Of a stretch of 34,032 nucleotides of DNA, positions 1 through 7,505 are shown piece by piece; within the stretch, counting starts at the first letter, position 1; the number at the start of each line of letters is the position of its first letter. Origin of the DNA: Geobacter sp. GTDB taxonomy: Bacteria > Desulfobacterota > Desulfuromonadia > Geobacterales > Pseudopelobacteraceae. The notes beneath the pieces were generated by a model, which saw nothing but the letters and a program-made list of their open reading frames with translations, did no database searches and had not been told where the DNA came from. The position numbers were made by a program, and so were the translations under genes. The stretch covers positions 1 through 34,032 of the forward strand of contig VFJW01000161.1 of NCBI GenBank assembly GCA_009885845.1. Reading direction: 5' to 3'.

Positions 1-581
1 CGGAAAAGTGGGAGCGGCGGATGTTGGAAGATGTAAGTGAAACTATTGAGTATGGTCTAAATGCATCAGCTATGGAATTTGATGGTAAAAATAAATACCT
101 TCGAATTACAGACATTGATGATGTATCCCATAAATTTAGAACTGATGACCTTACCTCGCCAAATATCGATTTAGCTTTATCAGAAAAGTACAAATTGAAA
201 GAGGGAGACATTCTTTTCGCTCGCACCGGTGCAAGCGTAGGTAAAAGCTATATCTACGATAAAGGCGACGAGTTGGTATATTTTGCAGGTTTTTTGATAC
301 GTGCCCGGATTAGCCCCAAATATAATGCCGAGTTCATCTTTCAAAATACCTTAACAATAGCCTATGATAATTTCGTCAAGATAATGTCACAGCGTTCTGG
401 TCAACCTGGAATTAACGCGCAAGAGTATGGAGAGTATTCTTTCATGTTTCCGGAGCAAGAAGAACAAAGCCAAATTGGCATCTTTTTCAACCACCTCGAC
501 TCCCTGATCTCCCTTCAGCAGCGCGAGCTGGACAAGCTAAAAAACATCAAAAAAGCCTGTCTGGAAAGGATGTTTGTCTAA
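1..581 (+). CDS. hsdS: Type I restriction-modification specificity subunit HsdS, C-terminal part (5' truncated by window)
   Basis: This is the DNA-recognition subunit of a type I restriction-modification complex; it selects the target for the HsdM methylase and HsdR translocase. The reading frame is already open at the left edge (the residues before the first ATG at 21 read EKWERR), so the true start lies outside the window. The visible part is one target-recognition domain: LRITDID, then GDILFARTGASVGK (the conserved GDIL.x.RxG.x.G segment of HsdS domains), QPGINAQEYGEYSF, and a C-terminal helical spacer (QQRELDKLKNIKKACLERMFV) typical of the second coiled-coil conserved region. It is separated from hsdR (1448) by a gene remnant and a toxin-antitoxin pair, an interrupted arrangement seen in type I loci. 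hsdM is presumably upstream, outside the window. The family is clear; the sequence recognised cannot be predicted. Confidence 0.9.
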   Translation, partial: EKWERRMLEDVSETIEYGLNASAMEFDGKNKYLRITDIDDVSHKFRTDDLTSPNIDLALSEKYKLKEGDILFARTGASVGKSYIYDKGDELVYFAGFLIRARISPKYNAEFIFQNTLTIAYDNFVKIMSQRSGQPGINAQEYGEYSFMFPEQEEQSQIGIFFNHLDSLISLQQRELDKLKNIKKACLERMFV

Positions 582-639
582 ACCAAATACATGGCCTCAT
601 GGTACGTTCCATTTTGGAACTTACCACGGCTCACGGAGC

Positions 640-735
640 GATACAGGGTAAAACGCAGACAAGACGGTCAAATATTACAATCTCGACGCCATCATCGCCT
701 TGGGCTATAGTGAACGAGAAAAGTCAGGCAGTGTA
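640..735 (+). pseudogene. Decayed remnant of a RhuM-like (virulence RhuM family) gene
   Basis: Between hsdS and the toxin-antitoxin pair, the frame from 667 reads VKYYNLDAIIALGYSERE. This closely matches the signature I know from RhuM-family proteins (a Y/HYNLDxIIAxGYR segment), which are often found inside type I restriction loci. The frame has a stop at 649-651 just upstream. The preceding residues expected in the family seem to be spread over other frames, so the piece is a frameshifted fragment with no start codon. It is best read as the remains of an inserted or deleted cargo gene. It rests on one short motif, so the exact limits are arbitrary. Confidence 0.55.
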
Positions 736-770
736 GAGCAGAGTAGAAATTCTCAAAGGAGATAAATTAT

Positions 771-989
771 ATGAAAGCCGAAGCCACACAACAAAAGAAT
801 GCCAGACCATTAAAGCCAGCCAAGAAGATTCAAAATAATGTTACGGATTTATCTGCCTATCTTGCGGAGCGGGAACGTCAGCGACAATCTTTGGTACGCA
901 GCCTGAAAGGTAAATTCAGCGATATGAAATTCAGCAGTGAAGATATTATCAAACAGCGTCGAGCAGAAACCATGTTGGAGGGTCGCTGA
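771..989 (+). CDS. Putative antitoxin of a VapBC-type module
   Basis: This 72-residue protein sits directly before a PIN-domain toxin and overlaps it by one base (TGATG at 987-991), the usual translational coupling of antitoxin and toxin. An AAAGGAGA ribosome site lies about 9 bases before the ATG. The protein is basic and hydrophilic. Its N-terminus (KAEATQQKNARPLKPAKKI) looks disordered, and the C-terminus has helices ending KFSSEDIIKQRRAETMLEGR, which would fit a toxin-wrapping tail. I see no clear AbrB, RHH or Phd fold, so the antitoxin call rests mainly on position and size. Its likely role is neutralising the downstream ribonuclease and repressing the pair's own promoter. Confidence 0.7.
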   Translation: MKAEATQQKNARPLKPAKKIQNNVTDLSAYLAERERQRQSLVRSLKGKFSDMKFSSEDIIKQRRAETMLEGR

Positions 990-1396
990 TGCATTATGTT
1001 CTTGATGCCTGTGCCTTGCTTGCGTTTTTGAGAGGAGAAGAGGGAGCAGACAAGATCGAAGCACTTCTTCTTAACAATAATAATCGTTGTTCGGCTCACG
1101 CGGTTAATCTGTGTGAGGTCTATTTTAATCTTGTGCGAGAGTACGGAGAAACAACCGCTCGCGCCGCAATGCAGAATTTTAAGGACATTGGCGTTTTGCC
1201 GGTAGACGATATGTCCGAGCCATTCTGGCAGGATGCCGGAAATCTCAAGGCCACGATCAAACGTATCTCTCTTGCGGACTGCTTTGGACTTGTAACGGCC
1301 CGTAATTTCAAATCTCCTTTTGTTACTTCCGACCACCATGAGCTTGAAGCGGTTACGCAACATTTTCCGGATATCGAGATTATGTTCTTCCGATAA
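989..1396 (+). CDS. vapC: PIN-domain ribonuclease toxin (VapC-like)
   Basis: This 135-residue protein of the PIN family is a probable Mg2+-dependent endoribonuclease toxin. The four acidic residues of the PIN active site are visible: D6 in YVLDACALLAFLRGEEG, E42 in NLCEVYFNL, D96 in SLADCFGL and D114 in VTSDHHE. The length is typical of VapC. It starts one base inside the antitoxin stop, so the two genes form an operon. The pair lies between hsdS and hsdR, where it could stabilise the restriction island against loss. The RNA target is unknown. Confidence 0.88.
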   Translation: MHYVLDACALLAFLRGEEGADKIEALLLNNNNRCSAHAVNLCEVYFNLVREYGETTARAAMQNFKDIGVLPVDDMSEPFWQDAGNLKATIKRISLADCFGLVTARNFKSPFVTSDHHELEAVTQHFPDIEIMFFR

Positions 1397-1447
1397 TCTG
1401 CAAGCTCCGGAAGAGCTGGAAAAACGACTGTTGGAGCAAAAGAAATC

Positions 1448-4400
1448 ATGACCTTTACCAGAGAAAGCGACTTTGAAAACGCACTGATCGAAATCCTCTC
1501 CCACAAAGGGTGGGAAAAGGATGTTATCACGTATCCCACGGAAAAGGATTTGCTGGCCAACTGGGCGTCCATTCTGTATGACAACAACCGGGGCATAGAC
1601 CGTCTGGGCGACTACCCCTTGACCGATGGTGAAATGCAGCAGATTGTGGAGCAGATAGCCAATTTGCGCACTCCGCTCAAGCTGAACGGCTTCATAAATG
1701 GCAAGACCGTCTCCATCACCCGAGACAACCCCCAGGACCCCCTCCACTTTGGCAAAGAAGTCAGCCTGAAAATTTATGATCGGCGGGAGATCGCCGCCGG
1801 TCAGAGCCGGTATCAAATCGTCCGGCAACCTCAATTTCCCACAAAATCAAAAATACTGAGTGACCGCCGTGGCGATTTGATGCTTCTCATCAACGGCATG
1901 CCGGTTATTCACATCGAACTCAAGAAAAGCGGAGTGTCAGTCAGCCAGGCCTGCCACCAGATCGAAAAGTACGCAGACAATGGCATCTTTTCCGGCTTGT
2001 TTTCCCTGATCCAGATTTTTGTCGCTCTGGAACCCGAAGAAACCATCTATTTCGCCAACCCAGGCTCCGACGGCACGTTCAACAAAGATTTTTATTTTCA
2101 TTGGGCAGATTTCAACAACGAACCCATCAACGACTGGAAGCAGATAGCCGGATCACTCCTTTCGATTCCCATGGCCCACCAGCTGATCGGCTTCTACACG
2201 GTGGCCGATGAATCCGACGGCGTGCTGAAAGTAATGCGGAGTTACCAGTATTACGCGGCCAACGCCATTTCTGATCGAGTCTCCAAGATAGATTGGCAAT
2301 GTCACAACGGCCGCGGCGGTTATGTCTGGCATACCACCGGCTCGGGCAAAACCATGACCAGTTTCAAGTCAGCTCAACTCATTGCCAATTCCAAGGACGC
2401 CGACAAGGTTATTTTTCTGATGGACCGTATTGAACTTGGTACCCAGTCGCTGCGGGAATACCGGAACTTCGCAGAAGAAAACGAAAGCGTCCAAGCCACC
2501 GAGAACACCGGCGTACTGGTCAGCAAGCTCAAAAGCACTAATCCGGCCGATACCTTGATCGTCACTTCCATCCAGAAAATGAGCAACATCTATGGCGATG
2601 CCGACGGCTTGAATGCCCATGACATCGAACTAATGAAAGCCAAGAAGATTGTCTTTATAGTTGACGAGGCTCACCGCTCCACCTTCGGGGATATGCTGAG
2701 AACCATTAAAACCACCTTTCCCTTGGCCCTTTTCTTTGGTTTTACCGGTACGCCGATCCATGAAGAAAACCAGAAAAAGCAGAACACCACTTCAACCGTT
2801 TTTGGTGACGAACTGCACCGTTACAGCATCGCCGACGGGATTCGGGATAAGAACGTACTCGGGTTTGATCCCTATAAAGTGCTGACGTACAAGGATAGGG
2901 ATTTACGTATAGCGGTAGCTCTTGAGCAAGCGAAAGCCCAGGATGAAGCCGAGGCTCTGGCCGATCCCCAGAAGAAAAAGGTCTTTAACAAGTTCCTGCG
3001 TGACGTAAAAATGGCGGGATTCACCGACGCTTCCGGTTCATACAACAAAGGGATTGAGGATTACCTGCCACAGAGTCAGTATGACCGCTCTGAGCATCGG
3101 GAAAAAGTAGTTGATGACATATGTTGTAACTGGCTCACTTTAAGCCAGAACGGTAAGTTCCATGGCATTTTTGCCACCAGTAGCATAGCGGAGGCTATTG
3201 AATATTATCGCTTGCTTAAAGCCCAGAAACCGGAGTTGAAAATAACTGCTCTCTTCGACCCGAATATTGACAATAACGGTGGGGTGAAATTCAAGGAAGA
3301 TGGCCTGGTTGAAATTATTGAGGATTACAATGAGCGTTACGGACGGGATTTTTCTATTCCCACTCATGCACTGTTCAAGAGAGATGTTGCTGCCCGCCTG
3401 GCCCACAAGGCTCCCCATATACGGATAGAAAACAGCCCGGAGCAGCAGCTTGATCTGTTGATTGTGGTTGATCAGATGCTGACCGGCTTTGACTCCAAAT
3501 GGCTCAACACCTTGTATATGGACAAAGTGCTTCGCTTTGAGAACATCATCCAGGCATTTTCCCGCACCAATCGTCTGTTTGGCCCGGATAAGCCCTTTGG
3601 CACTATCCGCTATTACCGCCTGCCCCATACCATGGAACAGAACATAAACAAGGCGGTCAAGCTCTATTCCGGTGATAAGCCGTTGGGCTTGTTCGTTGAA
3701 CATCTGGACGAGAATCTGAAAAAGATGAATGCCATCTTTGAGGATATTGCCACTCTGTTCAATCGGGCGGGTGTGCCGGATTTTACTAAAATCCCCGATG
3801 ATCTGACCGAGCGCGGAAAATTTGCCAAACTCTTCCGCGAATTCAACTCCCATCTTGAGGCTGCCAAGATCCAGCGATTTGTCTGGAGCCGCTCACGCTA
3901 CGAGTTTGATAAAGATCCGGAGAATGCCAAAACAGTCATCGACCTTCTATTTGACGAGAACACCTATCTGGTTTTAGCCCTCAGGTACAAAGAACTGTTT
4001 GCCGGCGGAGGTGGCGGAGGTGGCGGCTCAGATGATGTCCCTTATGAAATCGATGGCTACCTGACCGAAATCGATACCGGAAAGATTGATGCAGATTACA
4101 TGAATACCCGCTTTGACAAATACCTGAAAATGATCAACCAACCGGGAGTTGATCAAGACCAGGTACGGCAAACATTGGACGATGTGCATAAATCCTTTGC
4201 CTTCTTGACTCAGGAAGAACAGAAATACGCCAATATTTTCCTGAACGATGTGCAACGCGGTGATGCCGATCTGGCGGCGGGTATGACATTCCGCGAGAAT
4301 GTAACAAAATACCGATCAAACGCCAAGAATGAACAGATCAACGCTCTTATCCGTACATTCGGGTTGGATGAATCAAAGCTGAGAAACCTGCTGAATTTGG

Positions 4401-4585
4401 GGGTAACGGAAGCAAACCTCAATGAATACGGCCGCTTTGATGAGTTGAAGGATTCCGTGGACAAAATTAAAACCAAAAAGTTCTTTGAAGAGCAGGAGGG
4501 TGCGGCGATTCCACCTTTTAAAGTTAATGTTAAAATTGCTGACTTACTCAAAAGATTTATTTTGAGTGGCGGATTTGAAATATGA
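1448..4585 (+). CDS. hsdR: Type I restriction enzyme endonuclease/translocase subunit HsdR
   Basis: This 1045-residue motor and nuclease subunit of a type I restriction enzyme translocates and cleaves unmethylated DNA using ATP. Its N-terminal PD-(D/E)xK nuclease shows D143 (RRGDLMLLI) and E157-x-K159 (IHIELKK). Superfamily 2 helicase motifs follow: Walker A TGSGKT (297-302), DEAH in IVDEAHRS (406-409), FTGTP (432-436), and the late helicase segment TGFDSKWLNTLYMD with QAFSRTNR. The protein ends KRFILSGGFEI, similar to family C-termini, so it appears full length. An unusual run of eight glycines lies near residues 853-860, at the junction to the C-terminal helical domain. The ATG at 1448 has a GGAG about 11 bases upstream. 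With hsdS to the left it forms one type I locus. Confidence 0.96.
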   Translation: MTFTRESDFENALIEILSHKGWEKDVITYPTEKDLLANWASILYDNNRGIDRLGDYPLTDGEMQQIVEQIANLRTPLKLNGFINGKTVSITRDNPQDPLHFGKEVSLKIYDRREIAAGQSRYQIVRQPQFPTKSKILSDRRGDLMLLINGMPVIHIELKKSGVSVSQACHQIEKYADNGIFSGLFSLIQIFVALEPEETIYFANPGSDGTFNKDFYFHWADFNNEPINDWKQIAGSLLSIPMAHQLIGFYTVADESDGVLKVMRSYQYYAANAISDRVSKIDWQCHNGRGGYVWHTTGSGKTMTSFKSAQLIANSKDADKVIFLMDRIELGTQSLREYRNFAEENESVQATENTGVLVSKLKSTNPADTLIVTSIQKMSNIYGDADGLNAHDIELMKAKKIVFIVDEAHRSTFGDMLRTIKTTFPLALFFGFTGTPIHEENQKKQNTTSTVFGDELHRYSIADGIRDKNVLGFDPYKVLTYKDRDLRIAVALEQAKAQDEAEALADPQKKKVFNKFLRDVKMAGFTDASGSYNKGIEDYLPQSQYDRSEHREKVVDDICCNWLTLSQNGKFHGIFATSSIAEAIEYYRLLKAQKPELKITALFDPNIDNNGGVKFKEDGLVEIIEDYNERYGRDFSIPTHALFKRDVAARLAHKAPHIRIENSPEQQLDLLIVVDQMLTGFDSKWLNTLYMDKVLRFENIIQAFSRTNRLFGPDKPFGTIRYYRLPHTMEQNINKAVKLYSGDKPLGLFVEHLDENLKKMNAIFEDIATLFNRAGVPDFTKIPDDLTERGKFAKLFREFNSHLEAAKIQRFVWSRSRYEFDKDPENAKTVIDLLFDENTYLVLALRYKELFAGGGGGGGGSDDVPYEIDGYLTEIDTGKIDADYMNTRFDKYLKMINQPGVDQDQVRQTLDDVHKSFAFLTQEEQKYANIFLNDVQRGDADLAAGMTFRENVTKYRSNAKNEQINALIRTFGLDESKLRNLLNLGVTEANLNEYGRFDELKDSVDKIKTKKFFEEQEGAAIPPFKVNVKIADLLKRFILSGGFEI

Positions 4586-4901
4586 CGAAGAGTATGTGAA
4601 CGCCCAAGCCTTGAAAGAAACGACGATAATGAGAAATTCCTTTACAGACACATTCGATAGAGGCAATAGACAAAATGCTGGCTAACCAAGAAGATTCACC
4701 TGACCCAAAAACCGTCAGGTGATCTCCCACACCGTTATACCTACCCCGAAAAGAGGCTGGAATGAACAAAATAAATATGATGGTCTTTGCCCTAATGTTT
4801 TGCGTTGCTCCGAGTTCAGCAAGAGGTGACCTACCCGGAGTTTCCCCCTAATTACTCCTCCACGAATCCCGGGGCGGTTCATTGATTTTTTTGCGGCGGC
4901 T
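4586..4901. other. Gene-poor gap between hsdR and the minus-strand barrel gene
   Basis: No convincing gene lies in these 316 bases. The only start codon with a plausible ribosome site (AAGAGG, ATG at 4762) opens a 29-residue frame to 4851 whose translation looks like a secretion signal (MVFALMFCVAPSSA) cut short by a stop. This may be the remnant of an exported protein. A 9-bp perfect hairpin is listed separately. The gap separates convergent genes and probably marks the edge of the restriction island. Confidence 0.4.
4696..4722. repeat. Perfect inverted repeat/hairpin after hsdR
   Basis: TCACCTGAC (4696-4704) and GTCAGGTGA (4714-4722) are perfect complements around a 9-base loop. The stem could act as a transcription end for hsdR or for the convergent gene at 4902, but no T-run follows on the plus strand. 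It could instead be a protein-binding palindrome or the scar of a mobile element. Confidence 0.5.
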
Positions 4902-6494
4902 TTACCAACTTGGCATCGAGAAGCGATAAGTCACGCCGAGCCCGGTGTAATCAGATTTGAATTTATCCTTGTCGATGGCAATCGTTTGGCCTGCCAGGCA
5001 GTAGATTGCCATCCGATCACTCAGGCCATAATTCAGGCCAAGGCCATACTTGAGGATCGGGCCATGCACATTGGTACCGACCAGCAACTGGCCAAATACC
5101 TGAAATCGGCTGTCCTTGTGATACTTGTTCTGCACCCCGATACCGACAAGGAGTTCGCCATATCCAGGGTAACCCAGGTAGTCGGTGTAGGCAACAGCAA
5201 CCTGAACCGGCAGGTACAAATTTTCATTGATCATGCCGTCGCCTTGCAGCGTCAGTAAATTGATTCTGCTTCGAACCTTGTCCTTGTAGCTGACGTTGAA
5301 CTCGGTTTGCTGGAAAAGGTTGAGTCGGTATCCCCGGTAGAGGCTTCCGCTTGCATCGGTCGAGCCAGGACTCCCATCCCCGGAATGAATGTGATAGTTC
5401 AGGGCTGCGCCGAGGGTATAGTTCTTCGACGACCCATTTGGCGCAAAAAGATATCCGGCCGACAACGAAACGCCCAAATTCTTGTCAAGCAGGTACTCGG
5501 CTGACACTTTAGGATAAACGAGCAGCCCGGAGCCGGTGTCAATGGTGTCAGGGGCATACCCTCCCGACCCGAGTCCAAGTTGACCATAGACATGGACGCG
5601 TGGCAACAATTGAGCCCTGGCCCCGAGGCCGGCAAGGACGTGGTTGTAGAGGGGCAATCCGTGGTAGCCGACCCCCACATTGCAGAGCCAATAGATGTTC
5701 TTCGACATGAAGTGCGAAAACTGCAAGTCGACCAGGTTGATGGTGTCTTTGTTCGATCCTTCGGGTTTGATCTGCAAAAAATTATCCAGCCCAAATGACA
5801 ATATATTCTCGTTCGGGTCGGAGAAGCCTTCTGGGGTGTGCGGATTGCCGGCCCGGGAAAGGCCTTCACCTGAACTCGCATAAGGGCCAATGGAATATGA
5901 GAATGGCACTTGAAGGTACAGGTTCAGCTGGGAGTGGTCGATGGCGGAGTTCATGAACTTCATCCTGGAGATATTCGCGCCAACAGAGAAATCCTTCAGT
6001 TCGAAGCCGAGGCCGAGGTAGGCCTTGTAGAACCCGCCCGTGCCAGAAAGTACCTTGCTCTGCTGCACACTCTTGCCACCTCCTCCGCCACCCGCCGAGA
6101 CGCCGACATCGGCAAACAAATCGCCAACAATTTTGTGCTGGATATGTGCGGTGACGTCAAAAGCCATGAAGCCGCCGTATTCACCCTTGAACATCGGCGC
6201 ATAACCACCAACGCCCAGGTACATCCAATCGTTGATCTTGTTCAAGAGGTGAAACCCCATCAAATCGATCGGTTTGATGCCGGGCACCGGGATCACTTGA
6301 TAATCCAGCATGACGATCGCCTCGGCTTTGGAGAGGTTTGATTGCTGCGAACTTGCCGGACTGGCTTCTTCTCCGAAAACCGGATTGGCACGTTGATTTG
6401 ATGCGGGAGATGTCTCCTGGGCCAGGGAGCAATTGGCGCTGAGAGAGGTAGTCACGAATACGACTACGAACAAGCTGGAAAGCTGTTTAATCAC
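4902..6494 (-). CDS. Predicted outer-membrane beta-barrel protein with three internal repeats, function unknown
   Basis: The protein has 530 residues and a GTG start (6492-6494), with AAAGGAAAG about 9 bases upstream. Residues 1-26 form a signal peptide with likely cleavage after SLAQ. A short Ser/Pro/Gln-rich linker with a repeated SPASxQ follows. The rest consists of alternating aromatic and glycine-rich strands typical of an outer-membrane barrel, ending YRFSMPSW. By eye it splits into three similar units (about 60-195, 233-370 and 392-530). Units 2 and 3 both run INLxxLQ...VGVGY/VAVAY..., VYGQLGLG/VFGQLLVG and AGYLFAP.../AGQTIAI..., closing with YTLGAALNY/YTGLGVTYR. I do not recognise the family. 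It stands alone between convergent hsdR and a divergent toxin-antitoxin pair. The export and barrel call is fairly sure; the role is unknown. Confidence 0.75.
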   Translation of the reverse strand: MIKQLSSLFVVVFVTTSLSANCSLAQETSPASNQRANPVFGEEASPASSQQSNLSKAEAIVMLDYQVIPVPGIKPIDLMGFHLLNKINDWMYLGVGGYAPMFKGEYGGFMAFDVTAHIQHKIVGDLFADVGVSAGGGGGGKSVQQSKVLSGTGGFYKAYLGLGFELKDFSVGANISRMKFMNSAIDHSQLNLYLQVPFSYSIGPYASSGEGLSRAGNPHTPEGFSDPNENILSFGLDNFLQIKPEGSNKDTINLVDLQFSHFMSKNIYWLCNVGVGYHGLPLYNHVLAGLGARAQLLPRVHVYGQLGLGSGGYAPDTIDTGSGLLVYPKVSAEYLLDKNLGVSLSAGYLFAPNGSSKNYTLGAALNYHIHSGDGSPGSTDASGSLYRGYRLNLFQQTEFNVSYKDKVRSRINLLTLQGDGMINENLYLPVQVAVAYTDYLGYPGYGELLVGIGVQNKYHKDSRFQVFGQLLVGTNVHGPILKYGLGLNYGLSDRMAIYCLAGQTIAIDKDKFKSDYTGLGVTYRFSMPSW

Positions 6495-6710
6495 CGGGAT
6501 CTTTCCTTTCTGGAGGCCTGCCCATCACATCGAGATGACCGGGCAAGCAGCCTCCACGCAACCCCGGGCCCGGATTCATTCCGCGACGGAGCACACAAGG
6601 GTAAAAAATTGAAATTTGCATTTTCAGGTGAACGGAAAATACACCCGGCGCGGGGTGGCGTCAAAGCAATTTGGGTGAATGAAAGTTTTGTTGCCACGAT
6701 TTCAATACTG

Positions 6711-6731
6711 CGCTATCATAACGCTATCATA
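6711..6731 (+). promoter_or_regulatory. Tandem 10-bp direct repeat before the second toxin-antitoxin pair, possible operator/promoter
   Basis: CGCTATCATA occurs at 6711-6720 and again at 6722-6731, an 11-base period of one helical turn. The second copy runs on into a short palindrome, CTATCATAG. It lies 19 bases before the antitoxin ATG. Ribbon-helix-helix antitoxins of this kind usually bind such spaced repeats to repress their own operon, so an autoregulatory operator overlapping the -10 region is a reasonable inference. Confidence 0.45.
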
Positions 6732-6750
6732 GTATCAGAGAGGGCACATC

Positions 6751-6981
6751 ATGCCACAGCTTTTGATCAGAAATCTTGACATTGAGACCATTCAAAGCTT
6801 GAAAGAACGGGCCAAGGATCACAACCGTTCGTTGCAGGGGGAGGTGAAGCTGATTCTGGAGGAATATGCAAATCGTCCCGACGAGACGCCTCAGGCAATA
6901 GCCGACCGCTGGCAGGGCTATTTTGCCGGACGCACGTTCAGTAACAGTGCCGAATTGCTGCGTGAGGATCGGGAACGATGA
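6751..6981 (+). CDS. FitA-like ribbon-helix-helix antitoxin
   Basis: This 76-residue protein resembles the FitA/VapB group of antitoxins. An N-terminal strand and two helices (PQLLIRNLDIETIQSLKERAKDHNRSLQGEVKLILEEYA) form the ribbon-helix-helix DNA-binding fold. The C-terminal tail (ADRWQGYFAGRTFSNSAELLREDRER) would insert into the toxin. It overlaps the toxin gene by four bases (ATGA at 6978-6981), and a GAGAGGG ribosome site precedes the ATG. Its expected role is to block the PIN toxin and to repress transcription through the direct repeats just upstream. Confidence 0.85.
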   Translation: MPQLLIRNLDIETIQSLKERAKDHNRSLQGEVKLILEEYANRPDETPQAIADRWQGYFAGRTFSNSAELLREDRER

Positions 6982-7400
6982 GTACACTGGTAATTGATGC
7001 CAGTGTCGCTATCAAGTGGTTTCTGCCGGAATCACATTCCATCAATGCCATCAGGCTGCTTGATGCAGGGCATGAATTGGCAGCGCCGGATCTTGTTTTT
7101 CCTGAATGCGGCAACGTCCTGTGGAAAAAATGGCTACGTCAGGAACTTGAATCTGATGTTATTCCGGCCCTTTTGGGTGATCTGAAACGGATGAATATTA
7201 CAATCGTGCCAACATATTCACTCATTGATGAAGCTTCACGGATCGCCGTTACCTGGCGACGGAGTTTTTACGACAGCGTCTACCTTGCCCTGGCGGTTGC
7301 CTGTAATGGTCGCATGGTTACTGCCGACGAAAAACTATGCAATGCTCTCAAAAATACATCAATTGCCAGTCAGGTAGTTTTTATCGGGGACATGGTGTGA
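6978..7400 (+). CDS. vapC: PIN-domain ribonuclease toxin (VapC/FitB-like)
   Basis: This 140-residue PIN protein carries the full acidic set: D7 in LVIDASVAIKWFLPE, E43 in FPECGNVLWK, D99 in SFYDSVYLALA and D117 in VTADEKL. It is a probable Mg2+-dependent RNase and the toxic half of the pair with the gene at 6751. It differs clearly from the PIN toxin at 989, so the two modules are separate acquisitions, not a duplication. The gene ends 105 bases before the hrcA start, and the hrcA promoter begins shortly after its stop. Confidence 0.9.
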   Translation: MSTLVIDASVAIKWFLPESHSINAIRLLDAGHELAAPDLVFPECGNVLWKKWLRQELESDVIPALLGDLKRMNITIVPTYSLIDEASRIAVTWRRSFYDSVYLALAVACNGRMVTADEKLCNALKNTSIASQVVFIGDMV

Positions 7401-7425
7401 ACAACTCGAATCCCCTGAAATATCC

Positions 7426-7454
7426 TTGACAAAAGCAGGGTCGCTTATTACCTT
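7426..7454 (+). promoter_or_regulatory. Probable sigma-70-type promoter of the hrcA operon
   Basis: A consensus -35 box TTGACA lies at 7426-7431. With a 17-base spacer the -10 is TACCTT (7449-7454), a weak match. The CIRCE operator begins 7 bases further on, where transcription would start. That is the usual geometry for HrcA repression. The -35 is clear; the -10 assignment is tentative. Confidence 0.5.
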
Positions 7455-7461
7455 TGAACTG

Positions 7462-7488
7462 TTAGCACTCACATCTGACGAGTGCTAT
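7462..7488 (+). promoter_or_regulatory. CIRCE operator (HrcA binding site)
   Basis: TTAGCACTC (7462-7470), a 9-base spacer and GAGTGCTAT (7480-7488) match the CIRCE consensus TTAGCACTC-N9-GAGTGCTAA at 17 of 18 positions. It lies immediately before hrcA, so the whole heat-shock operon is expected to be repressed by its own first product and released on heat stress when GroEL titration inactivates HrcA. Confidence 0.95.
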
Positions 7489-7505
7489 TTTTTTGGGGTC
7501 ATGAC

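Noticed and set aside
878-1834. A 318-codon minus-strand open frame across the toxin and the start of hsdR
   Set aside because: It runs antisense to two clearly recognised genes (PIN toxin and HsdR nuclease domain) and its translation shows no domain or coherent composition.
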